Source of the DNA: Oscillospiraceae bacterium
GTDB lineage: Bacteria > Bacillota > Clostridia > Oscillospirales > Oscillospiraceae
Reading direction: 5' to 3'
Assembly (NCBI GenBank): GCA_017378975.1
Contig: JAFNXT010000127.1
Coordinates: 1-16,123, forward strand
Length of the DNA stretch: 16,123 nucleotides
This document shows, piece after piece, positions 1 through 6,615 of the stretch. The first letter of the stretch is position 1. Every line of letters begins with the position of its first letter. The position numbers and the translations under genes are program-made. The notes below the pieces were generated by a model. It saw only the letters and a program-made list of their open reading frames with translations, had not been told where the DNA came from and made no database searches.

Positions 1-1
1 G

Positions 2-82
2 TTCGCGCTGGGCCGTGGCGGTCGCTCCGCCCGTGCCGCCAAGCAGTTCGTGGACGGTTTGATCGCGGAGGAAGGGAAATAA
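2..82 (+). CDS. C-terminal end of an unidentified protein (partial, 5' end outside window)
   Basis: An open frame enters from the left edge and encodes 26 residues, ending GRGGRSARAAKQFVDGLIAEEGK, then a TAA stop. The frame was chosen because its stop lies just ahead of a strong terminator hairpin, as expected for a real gene end, while the other two plus-strand frames do not end in a comparable place. The tail is charged and alanine/glycine-rich and does not identify a family to me. It is the only convincing plus-strand coding sequence in the window and converges on the minus-strand permease gene. Confidence 0.55.
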   Translation, partial: FALGRGGRSARAAKQFVDGLIAEEGK

Positions 83-88
83 GGACAT

Positions 89-124
89 AAAAAAGAAGTC
101 GGCCAAAAGGCCGACTTCTTTTTT
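89..124. terminator. Bidirectional Rho-independent terminator
   Basis: A perfect 10-bp GC-rich stem, GAAGTCGGCC (95-104) and GGCCGACTTC (109-118), with an AAAA loop, is flanked by six A (89-94) and six T (119-124). The A/T flanks extend the pairing and provide a U-run on either strand. It sits between the stop of the plus-strand partial gene and the stop of the minus-strand permease, whose TAA (125-123) overlaps the T-run. It therefore ends both converging transcripts. Confidence 0.93.
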
Positions 125-1727
125 ATGCTGTATGCTTTTTCCGGATCACATGGACGATGCCCTTGATGATCAGGTTGGTGCCGAGGATCATCAGGGAGAT
201 CACGGCGGCACATTCGAGCTGCATTTGGGCTTCGAACTGGTTGATCATCAGGGAGACCGGCTTGTTCCTGGTGGTGGCAAGGAAGGACACCGCGGAGATC
301 GTCATCATACAGTTGACGAAGAAGTAAGAGAACATCTCCAGCAGAGTGTATTTGCACTGGGGGATCAGCACGTCCCGGATCAGGCAGGCGCGCTTGATGC
401 CCATGGCGTGGGCCACGCCCTCCAGATTCTCGTTGATCTTGGACAGGGAGTTGTAGATCATCAGGTAGGGGGACGCGATGAAGTGGACCACGTTCACCAG
501 GATCAGCACCAGCACCGTGCCGTAGATGGGGGTGGTCTTGAACACCAGCACATAGGAAAGACCAAGGACCATGCCGGGGATCGCCGCAGAGGTCATGGAG
601 GACAGGTGCAGGAACCGGGACAGTTTGGACTTCATACGGGCGGACAGGTAAGCCGTCATGAAGGCGATGGCGGTGCCTACCACAGCGGTGCCCAGCGCGA
701 TCAGCACGGAGTTGGTGTAGTAGGTGCCTGCCTTCAGCTTGAAGGCTTTCATCACGTTGTCCAGTGTGAAGGTCAGGTTGGTGGGATAATCCTCGGTGAA
801 AGCCAGCAGGCCGAAGGACACCAGCGGCAGCAGGGTCATCAGGGCGATCAGCACACAGAAGACCAGCGCGCCCAGATTCAGGAGCTTGTTCTTGCTCACG
901 GCGCAGGGCTTGGTCACGAAGCCGGACTTGCCCTTGTCCTTGTTCATCAGGTCCGCGATGAAGGCGATCACCGCCGGGATCAGCAGGACCGTGCCATAGA
1001 CAGCGCCCTTGCCGAAGTCCAGCTGACCGATGACCTCCTGATACATGACGGTGGCGATGGTGGTATATTTGCCGCCCACCATCAGGGGCACGCCGTAGTC
1101 GGTGATGATCAGGGTGAAGATCGAGAACACCACGCTGATCAAAGGCTTCTTCAGGAAGGGCAGGGTGATGGCGGTGAACTGGCGAAGCTTGGGGATGCCC
1201 AGTACACGGGCGGCTTCATAGGCGGAACCGTCTTCGTAATGGAACACGTCCGAGAGCATCAGGTAGGCCACCGGGAAGGCGTACAGCACGGAGCCGGTGA
1301 CGATGCCGCCAAGGCCGTAGATGTTCCAGTCAAGGCCCAGCAGGTTGGAGATGATGCCGTTATTGCCCAGCAGGATCACCAGACCCATACCGTGGGAGAT
1401 CGAGGGGATCAGCATGGGCAGGACGAAGATGATGGCGAAGATGCCCTTACAGGGGATCCGGGTCCGCTCCACGCACAGGGCCAGCACCAGCGCCAGCACG
1501 GTGGTGAGCACCGTGCCCAGCAGGGCAGAGGTCAGAGAGTTCAGCACCGCTTTCCCGAAGACGGGGGAGGAGACCACCCGGCGGATGCTGTCGGCATCCA
1601 TGTAGCTGAACATCCGGATCAGAGGGATGAACACCATGGACACGAAGACCAGCGCCAGCACCAGCTTGGTCAGCTCCGCCTTGCCGAAGGAGAAACGGCT
1701 CTTTCGCAATGTCGTTGCTTCTTTCAT
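123..1727 (-). CDS. ABC transporter permease, two fused permease domains (2-aminoethylphosphonate/iron-type)
   Basis: Inner-membrane channel of a binding-protein-dependent importer, 534 aa. Two binding-protein-dependent transport domains lie in tandem, each with about six membrane helices. Each has an EAA coupling loop: YEAARVLGIPKLRQF near residue 170 and LEGVAHAMGIKRACLI near residue 436. This fused layout is typical of FbpB-type iron permeases and of the putative 2-aminoethylphosphonate permeases (PhnU-like). The start chosen is the ATG at 1727, which overlaps the ATPase stop as ATGA and has GAGGG seven bases upstream. An alternative start at 1745 has no Shine-Dalgarno. It is the last gene of unit 2 and runs into the terminator. 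The substrate is not determined by sequence alone; the LicC-like neighbour makes AEP or a phospho-amino-alcohol more likely than iron (inference). Confidence 0.88.
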   Translation of the reverse strand: MKEATTLRKSRFSFGKAELTKLVLALVFVSMVFIPLIRMFSYMDADSIRRVVSSPVFGKAVLNSLTSALLGTVLTTVLALVLALCVERTRIPCKGIFAIIFVLPMLIPSISHGMGLVILLGNNGIISNLLGLDWNIYGLGGIVTGSVLYAFPVAYLMLSDVFHYEDGSAYEAARVLGIPKLRQFTAITLPFLKKPLISVVFSIFTLIITDYGVPLMVGGKYTTIATVMYQEVIGQLDFGKGAVYGTVLLIPAVIAFIADLMNKDKGKSGFVTKPCAVSKNKLLNLGALVFCVLIALMTLLPLVSFGLLAFTEDYPTNLTFTLDNVMKAFKLKAGTYYTNSVLIALGTAVVGTAIAFMTAYLSARMKSKLSRFLHLSSMTSAAIPGMVLGLSYVLVFKTTPIYGTVLVLILVNVVHFIASPYLMIYNSLSKINENLEGVAHAMGIKRACLIRDVLIPQCKYTLLEMFSYFFVNCMMTISAVSFLATTRNKPVSLMINQFEAQMQLECAAVISLMILGTNLIIKGIVHVIRKKHTA

Positions 1728-2503
1728 CCCCGGACCCTCGCGCATTTCTGAAGGGAGTCGATCTTGATCTGCAGGTTCCGCAGGACGAAGGACCGGACGT
1801 AGTCATCGGCAGGATGGTCCACGATGTTCTCCGGGGTATCCAGCTGGACCACGTTGGCCTCTCTCATGACCATGATCCGGTCGGACATGGCGAAGGCCTC
1901 TTCCTGATCGTGGGTGATGTAGATCATGGTGGTACCGAACTCCTGCTGGATGCGCTTGAGCTCGGCACGGAGGGACAGGCGGGTCTCCACGTCCAGCGCG
2001 GACATGGGCTCGTCGAAGAGGATGATGTCGGGATCCAGCACCAGAGTCCGGGCGATCGCCACTCTCTGCTGCTGACCGCCGGAGAGCATGGTGGGCATCT
2101 TGTCGGCATGCTCCGACAGGCCCAGTTGGGCGATGGTAGCCAGCGCGCGCTCCCGGACCTTCTTACGGGCCTCTCTGGAGCGGTTCTCCTTGCGGATCTT
2201 CAGGGCGTACTCCACGTTCTGCAGGACGGTCATGTTCTCGAACAGGGCGTAGTTCTGGAAGACGATGCCCATGCTCCGGGAGGCCGGAGGCTCGTCGGTG
2301 ATGTCCACGCCGTCTTTATACACACGGCCGCCGGTGGGCTCCAGCAGGCCGATCAGGATCCGCAGGATCGTGGTCTTGCCACAGCCGGAGGGGCCAAGGA
2401 TGGAGAGGAACTCTCCATCGTGGACTTCGAAATTGACTTTGTTCAGTGTCCGCTTGCCGTCGAACACCATCTCAAGATCTTTGATCTGAAGCTTCGTGAC
2501 CAT
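1724..2503 (-). CDS. ABC transporter ATP-binding protein
   Basis: Cytoplasmic ATPase that powers the importer, 259 aa. All catalytic motifs are intact: Walker A GPSGCGKT (about residues 37-44), Q-loop FQNYALF, signature LSGGQQQRVAIAR (about 140), Walker B ILFDEP, D-loop SALD and H-loop ITHDQEEA (about 196-203). This arrangement is that of the PotA/FbpC/PhnT importer family. Many members are about 350 aa with a C-terminal TOBE regulatory domain; this one stops soon after the nucleotide-binding domain, so the TOBE domain is absent. The start at 2503 follows an AAAGGA site; a longer frame to 2548 would overlap the substrate-binding gene. Its 3' end overlaps the permease by four bases, suggesting translational coupling. 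Confidence 0.93.
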   Translation of the reverse strand: MVTKLQIKDLEMVFDGKRTLNKVNFEVHDGEFLSILGPSGCGKTTILRILIGLLEPTGGRVYKDGVDITDEPPASRSMGIVFQNYALFENMTVLQNVEYALKIRKENRSREARKKVRERALATIAQLGLSEHADKMPTMLSGGQQQRVAIARTLVLDPDIILFDEPMSALDVETRLSLRAELKRIQQEFGTTMIYITHDQEEAFAMSDRIMVMREANVVQLDTPENIVDHPADDYVRSFVLRNLQIKIDSLQKCARVRG

Positions 2504-2535
2504 AGTTTTCCTTTCTCGGGCCTCGTTCTGAGGGA

Positions 2536-3522
2536 TCAGTGAGTCCACAGCTCCAACAGCTTCTCCTTCTCGGCGATGGTGTTGTTGCTCATGTCGCTGT
2601 AGACGATGTTCTCAGGATAGTTCTCCAGAGCGAAGACCTTGTCGTTGAACATCTGCTCGGGGAAGAACTTCTCGTTGAGCTCGTAGCTGTAGGTGTTCAC
2701 CAGGAAGTCGAACACTTCCTTGACGGCGGGGCGGATCTCCTTGCCGGCGATCATGGACTGACCGTACAGGGTGAAGGGGGAGCCTTCCTCGAAGTACAGG
2801 ACCTTCAGGGGCGCACCCTCGTTGATCTGGGTGACCGCATGGGAGGTCATGCCGAAGCCCACGGCCACTTCCTTCTGCAGCAGGGCGTTGACAGGGCCGG
2901 AGCCGGAGGAGGTGTACTGCAGGACGTTGGGAGTCAGCGCGTCGAAGTAGGCCAGTGCCTCATCCTGCCCCCAGGCATTGACCAGAGACTTGTAGAACAT
3001 ATAGCCGGTACCGGAGGACTTGGGATTGGCCATGGAGATCAGGCCCTTGTATTCCGGCTTCAGCAGGTCCTGATAGCTGGTGGGCTCCGCCAGGCCCTTC
3101 TCCTGCAGGACCTCGGTGTTGACGATCACGCCACCGCCCACACGGCACTGGATCAGGTAGTTCTTGCTGACCACGGTGTCGGCATTGTAGATGCTGGTGT
3201 CGTAGGCGGACAGGTCTGCCAGCACGCCGGCCTGAGCAAGCTGCTCCATGTAGGCGTACTCCAGATCGTAGCTGATGTCGCACTCGGTGCTGGTGCCCTC
3301 GGTCAGCAGCTTGGCGGCGTGGTTGCCGGTGGAGACGTACTCCACGGTGATGTCATAGTCGGGGAACTGCTCGCTCAGACGGGCGTTCATATCCTCGACC
3401 ACGTAATCTTCCACGCTGGTGAAGATCAGGATCTGTTCCTTGTCGGAGCCACAGCCGGTCAGAGCCATGGAAAGAGTCAGAGCGGCGGCGCAAACGCCAG
3501 CCATCATACGGCGCATTTTCAT
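2536..3522 (-). CDS. ABC transporter substrate-binding lipoprotein
   Basis: Extracellular solute-binding protein, 328 aa, tethered by a lipid anchor. The N-terminus is a classic lipoprotein signal: basic start MKMRRMM, a hydrophobic stretch, then lipobox LTGC with the acylated Cys at residue 24. The mature part (ILIFTSVEDYVVEDMNARL) and the internal NPKSSGTGYMFY and GFGMTSHAV stretches resemble type 2 periplasmic-binding proteins of the iron/putative AEP (PhnS-like) group. The start at 3522 is fixed by GGAGG eight bases upstream; a TTG start at 3537 would put that site inside the gene. It lies 24 bases after the LicC-like gene and 32 before the ATPase. The ligand is inferred from context: AEP, phosphocholine or phosphoethanolamine are candidates. 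Confidence 0.88.
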   Translation of the reverse strand: MKMRRMMAGVCAAALTLSMALTGCGSDKEQILIFTSVEDYVVEDMNARLSEQFPDYDITVEYVSTGNHAAKLLTEGTSTECDISYDLEYAYMEQLAQAGVLADLSAYDTSIYNADTVVSKNYLIQCRVGGGVIVNTEVLQEKGLAEPTSYQDLLKPEYKGLISMANPKSSGTGYMFYKSLVNAWGQDEALAYFDALTPNVLQYTSSGSGPVNALLQKEVAVGFGMTSHAVTQINEGAPLKVLYFEEGSPFTLYGQSMIAGKEIRPAVKEVFDFLVNTYSYELNEKFFPEQMFNDKVFALENYPENIVYSDMSNNTIAEKEKLLELWTH

Positions 3523-3546
3523 AGATAGTACCTCCAAATCGTTGAT

Positions 3547-4443
3547 TCAGCAGTAGGTGGGATCGATCTTCTTCAGGTCGGAGAAGGTATCGATCTCCAC
3601 GATATCGTCAAAGGTGCAGTTTCGCACTTCAACACGGTAATTCTGGTGGCAGTATTCCAATGCCACCTGGTCCCAGTAACGCTCCTTGCCGCCGGGCATC
3701 TCGTAGACGGTCTTGATGTCTTCGCAGAGCCGGGCCCCGTCGGTGTCGTTCCAGTAGGAGATGCCGAAGACGTGGTGGCAGTTTGTACCGCCGACCTTCA
3801 GACGGGTGATCACGTTGTTCTTCGTTTCGAAGCACCAGTCGTCGGTGCTCTCCACGGGGACACCAAGGAAGTTGGATGTGTACTGGTATTTTTGGATCAG
3901 GGATGGGTCGAACAGGACCAGATCCGCTTCCAGCACATAGGCCCGTTGCATCAGGTGCCGGGCGCACATGGCAGAGGAGATGTTTTTGGATTCGTTGTAA
4001 AGGTCGTTGTCGATGAAGCGGACGGTGGGGTATTTCGTCTTCAGCAGCTCGAACTGCTCCGCAAGGTAGCCCCGGACGATGTAGATCTCTTCGATCCCGG
4101 CGGCCACCACGGCATCGAGCAAGGTGTCGATCATCCGCTTGCCTTTGACCCGGACCAGCGCCTTGGGCGTGTTCAGGGTCACGGGCACCAGACGGGCACC
4201 GAAGCCGGCGGCAAGGAAGATCGCCCGGCGGACCCGGTAGGGTTCCAGCGCTTCATAGGCCGCAGGAGTCAGCACGCCGCCGTCGATCAGGCCCATGGCT
4301 TGCAGGGCGTTGACGGTGCGGTTGACGGAGCCAAGAGACATCTTCGTGGCTTCCGCCAGCTCCCGTTGGGTGATGGCCTTGTGCTGGCGTTCCAGACAGG
4401 TCAGGATATCGAATTGTTTGCGCGTCAGGTCTTGTTTGCTCAT
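3547..4443 (-). CDS. Winged-helix domain fused to LicC-like CTP:phospho-alcohol cytidylyltransferase (copy linked to the importer)
   Basis: 298 aa with two parts. Residues 1-65 form a MarR-like winged helix-turn-helix (FDILTCLERQHKAITQREL, then SLGSVNRTVNALQAMGLI). From about residue 72 there is a nucleotidyltransferase domain: AAGFGARLVPVT (78-89), NTPKAL (91-96), KNISS (153-157), EADLVLF (172-178), FGISYWND, RYWDQ (255-259) and a terminal EIDTFSDLKKID. These match the order of motifs in pneumococcal LicC, which makes CDP-choline from CTP and phosphocholine, and the related AEP cytidylyltransferases (PntC). First gene of unit 2, directly ahead of the ABC importer, with its own promoter and a structured leader. 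The head domain may regulate this or another promoter (inference). The substrate, phosphocholine versus AEP, cannot be settled here. The paralogue is at 4742-5635. Confidence 0.85.
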   Translation of the reverse strand: MSKQDLTRKQFDILTCLERQHKAITQRELAEATKMSLGSVNRTVNALQAMGLIDGGVLTPAAYEALEPYRVRRAIFLAAGFGARLVPVTLNTPKALVRVKGKRMIDTLLDAVVAAGIEEIYIVRGYLAEQFELLKTKYPTVRFIDNDLYNESKNISSAMCARHLMQRAYVLEADLVLFDPSLIQKYQYTSNFLGVPVESTDDWCFETKNNVITRLKVGGTNCHHVFGISYWNDTDGARLCEDIKTVYEMPGGKERYWDQVALEYCHQNYRVEVRNCTFDDIVEIDTFSDLKKIDPTYC

Positions 4444-4538
4444 AGTGCCTCACAGGGTCCGGCACCGTTCCTCACAGGGCGGCTGCCGGGGGTCATTGGA
4501 ACGGATCTTCAGGCCGTTGCCGAAGGTCCTTGTTCACT
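4444..4538 (-). promoter_or_regulatory. Structured mRNA leader of unit 2, possible cis-regulatory RNA
   Basis: About 95 bases separate the predicted start of transcription from the ATG of the LicC-like fusion. On the minus strand CCGTTCC (4504-4498) can pair with GGAACGG (4471-4465), and CCGGCA (4489-4484) with TGCCGG (4464-4459). The arms interleave, so they would form either a pseudoknot or two mutually exclusive helices. The sequence CCCTGTGAGG occurs twice (4479-4470 and 4457-4448); the second copy holds the GAGG next to the start codon. The arrangement could control translation. No known riboswitch class is recognised. Confidence 0.4.
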
Positions 4539-4544
4539 TTCGGC
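4519..4544. promoter_or_regulatory. Inverted repeat touching the unit 2 -10 box, possible operator or 5' hairpin
   Basis: GCCGAA (4519-4524) and TTCGGC (4539-4544) form a 6-bp inverted repeat with a 14-base centre, immediately beside the -10 box at 4545-4550. Its position over the transcription start suits an operator, perhaps for one of the fused winged-helix domains, or a stem at the 5' end of the mRNA. Both readings are inference. Confidence 0.35.
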
Positions 4545-4573
4545 ATTCTACCATATCTTTTGAAACAAGTCAA
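4545..4573 (-). promoter_or_regulatory. Sigma-70/SigA-type promoter of unit 2
   Basis: On the minus strand a -35 box TTGACT (4573-4568) is followed after exactly 17 bases by a -10 box TAGAAT (4550-4545). Transcription would begin near 4538. The promoter lies after the terminator-like repeat at 4638-4730 and before the importer-linked LicC-like gene, so that gene and the ABC importer can be expressed separately from the glycan operon. Confidence 0.85.
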
Positions 4574-4637
4574 TCGTTTGGACGCGGATTTGTTCCATTT
4601 CTGCGAAATATGTCCTGATCGTGAACATCGTGGGGAG

Positions 4638-4730
4638 AAAAAATGTCATCGCAAGGTGGGCGCAGCCCGACGTGGCGCTCCTTCCGGTATCCGGGGGATC
4701 GCCACGCCGCTTCGCTCCTCGCGATGACAT
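4638..4730 (-). terminator. Palindromic interspersed repeat that doubles as the unit 1 terminator
   Basis: Perfect 10-bp terminal inverted repeats ATGTCATCGC (4643-4652) and GCGATGACAT (4721-4730) enclose further pairing arms, GTGGCG (4672-4677) with CGCCAC (4700-4705), and an apex CCGG-TAT-CCGG. The body resembles the ATGTCATNGCGAGGAGCGAAGCG repeats I know from many gut Firmicutes. On the minus strand the last arm is followed by TTTTTT (4643-4638), so transcripts leaving the upstream gene would meet a long hairpin plus U-run. It begins 11 bases after that gene's stop. Confidence 0.7.
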
Positions 4731-4741
4731 GTTTACTTCTG

Positions 4742-5635
4742 TTATTTGCCGTAGCCGATGTAGCTGGGGTCCAAAGCGCAGAGCTCATCGTAAGTATCGA
4801 TCTCTTCGATGTCGTCCATGGCGCACTGCCGGACGTGGACCTGATACGCCTGCTTGAAGCTCACCAGCGGCACGTAGCACCAGTCCTCGTCCTTGCCGCC
4901 GGGCATGGCGAAGGTGGCGGCCACGTGCTCGTTGAGCTTTTTGCCGTCCTCGCGGTCCCAGTAGGAGATGCCCAGCATCCGGTAGCAATCCTTTGCTCCG
5001 ATGCCCAGCTCGCAGATGGTGCCCTGATCGTTGGTCTTGAAGTACCAGTCGTCGGTCTCGTCGGTAGGGATGCCCAGATAGCAGGAGTGGAACACATACT
5101 TGTCGAAGACCTGATGGTGGACCAGCAGGTCCGCCTCGCAGATGTAGGTATTGCACAGCCGGTCCCGGAGCAGGTACACCGAGGAGATGTTGTTGGCTTC
5201 GGTATACATGGGGTTAGTGAACAGCTGGATGTTGGGGTACTTCTCCTTGAGCTGCCGGAACTGCTCGCCCAGATAGCCGCAGACCACGCAGATCTCTTCG
5301 ATGCCGGCGGCCATTGCGCTGTCGATCAGGGTGTCGATGATCCGGGTGCCGCCCACACGGATCAGGGGCTTGGCGGTGTCCAGCGTCACAGGACGGAGCC
5401 GGGAGCCGAAGCCGGCGGCGATGAAGATCGCCCGGCGGGTGCGGTAGGGCTCTAGCGCCTCCAGACCCAGAGCGGTGATCTTGCCGTCACAGACCAGACC
5501 CTCAGCGGTCAGGTCGGACAGGAGGGCGCTCACTTCGTCGGCGGTCAGGCCGGTGCGTTCTGCCAAAACCTCGGCGGTCAGACCGTCACGGTCCGCTTCC
5601 AGTGCTACCAGCAAATCGAATCGTGCTTTCGTCAT
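4742..5635 (-). CDS. Winged-helix domain fused to LicC-like cytidylyltransferase (copy in the glycan operon)
   Basis: 297 aa, same architecture as the fusion at 3547-4443: winged helix at residues 1-55 (RFDLLVALEADRDGLTAEVL) and nucleotidyltransferase from about 66, with AAGFGSRLRPVT (73-84), DTAKPL (86-91), NNISS, EADLL (167-171), LGISYWD and EIDTYDEL near the end. Predicted to activate a phospho-amino-alcohol or AEP with CTP for the LicD enzymes of the same operon. In the signature the usual proline of TPK is alanine (TAK). The start at 5635 is chosen because it aligns with the paralogue's N-terminus and leaves AAGGA upstream; frames to 5644 or 5671 are less likely. It is the last gene of unit 1, six bases after the phospholipase-family gene. 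The two copies differ clearly, so they may have different substrates (inference). Confidence 0.83.
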   Translation of the reverse strand: MTKARFDLLVALEADRDGLTAEVLAERTGLTADEVSALLSDLTAEGLVCDGKITALGLEALEPYRTRRAIFIAAGFGSRLRPVTLDTAKPLIRVGGTRIIDTLIDSAMAAGIEEICVVCGYLGEQFRQLKEKYPNIQLFTNPMYTEANNISSVYLLRDRLCNTYICEADLLVHHQVFDKYVFHSCYLGIPTDETDDWYFKTNDQGTICELGIGAKDCYRMLGISYWDREDGKKLNEHVAATFAMPGGKDEDWCYVPLVSFKQAYQVHVRQCAMDDIEEIDTYDELCALDPSYIGYGK

Positions 5636-5640
5636 AGCTA

Positions 5641-6615
5641 TCATTTCCTTTCGAACTTCAGGGGCCGACACGAAGGGGCGGCCTGGTTCCGGGGGTCATC
5701 ACAGGGGAGCCCGGTGGAATAGTTTTGGTCGTGGAAGATATCCGCCAATGCTTCGGTATCGCCCGGAAGGATCGCTTCATGAGCCTTGCAGAGCATTTGC
5801 ACCGCCTCCTGCACGGCTTTTTCGAAGAGGTCGAAGAAGCTGTCGTCAGAGGTGAGGTCCGGAGCGAAGGGATGGGGCCATGGCTCGTGGGACAGGTTCA
5901 GGTAGTCCGGTCCGCTGTCCCGGATCTCGGCGTGACGGTAGGAATACACGCAGTAGTCGGTCGTGCCGAAGCTCAGGGGCTTCAGGAGCAGGAGGACCAG
6001 TCCCGTGGGATCTTGCATGAGCCCGTAGAACCGACGCTCGTCCCGGAGACTGGCGTTCAGTCCGTCGAAGGTCTGTTCCCACCCGTAGACCTGCCGGTAG
6101 GCTTGGTCCAGAGGGGCCCGGAGGGACTCCGGATACTGCTTCAGGCCCAGGATCTGCCGGGGGATGGAGAAGCGGTGGGGAGCCTTGCCGAAGGTGTGGC
6201 GGATGAACCATGCGTCGATGGCCCGTTCCAGACGGACGTGACCGCCCCGTTGCCAGCGGGTCTGGGGGGTGCCGTCGTACTCGCCTGCCTTGCAGATGAT
6301 GTAGGGATGGGCCCATTTGTCCAGACAGTAGTGGCAGACGGTGCCTGCCAGCACCGAGAGCACCTGACCGGTGGGGTCCTCCATGGCCTGTTGGGACAAG
6401 GCCTGCAGGAAAGCACCGGTGTGGGTCTTGTGCAGGATGCCGCTCCGTTTGGCGAACTGTTTGTCCCGTCCGCCATAGAAGCCGATGGTGGACCAGGGGT
6501 CCGGGCCGTGGAGAGCACGGTCGAAGATGGGTACATGGATCCGGTCACGGATCTGGGCAGGCAGGGCGTCCAGTACCTGATGACCGAAGACGTGATGTGT
6601 GACGGGATCTGGCAT
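5641..6615 (-). CDS. Zinc-dependent phospholipase C-family protein
   Basis: 324 aa. The N-terminus MPDPVTHHVFGHQV and the HGPDPW at 36-41 provide conserved His/Asp metal ligands. HKTHTGAF (62-69), HYCLDKWAHPY (95-105, pattern HxxxDxxxH) and HVRLE (126-130, HxxxE) complete the metal-site pattern of the Zn-dependent phospholipase C/S1-P1-like fold. Known relatives release phosphocholine or similar head groups from phospholipids. Unlike secreted clostridial phospholipases it has no signal peptide or C-terminal C2-like domain, so it is probably cytoplasmic. Its start overlaps the stop of the LicD gene (TGATG), and the LicC-like fusion follows within six bases. This placement suggests that it supplies or recycles phosphorylated head groups for glycan decoration (inference). 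The actual substrate is unknown. Confidence 0.75.
   Translation of the reverse strand: MPDPVTHHVFGHQVLDALPAQIRDRIHVPIFDRALHGPDPWSTIGFYGGRDKQFAKRSGILHKTHTGAFLQALSQQAMEDPTGQVLSVLAGTVCHYCLDKWAHPYIICKAGEYDGTPQTRWQRGGHVRLERAIDAWFIRHTFGKAPHRFSIPRQILGLKQYPESLRAPLDQAYRQVYGWEQTFDGLNASLRDERRFYGLMQDPTGLVLLLLKPLSFGTTDYCVYSYRHAEIRDSGPDYLNLSHEPWPHPFAPDLTSDDSFFDLFEKAVQEAVQMLCKAHEAILPGDTEALADIFHDQNYSTGLPCDDPRNQAAPSCRPLKFERK

Noticed and set aside
132..1751. A 539-residue open frame on the plus strand opposite the permease
   Set aside because: Its translation is extremely rich in His, Gln, Gly and Asp and has no domain; it mirrors the codon bias of the permease on the other strand. The same holds for long plus-strand frames opposite the other minus-strand genes.
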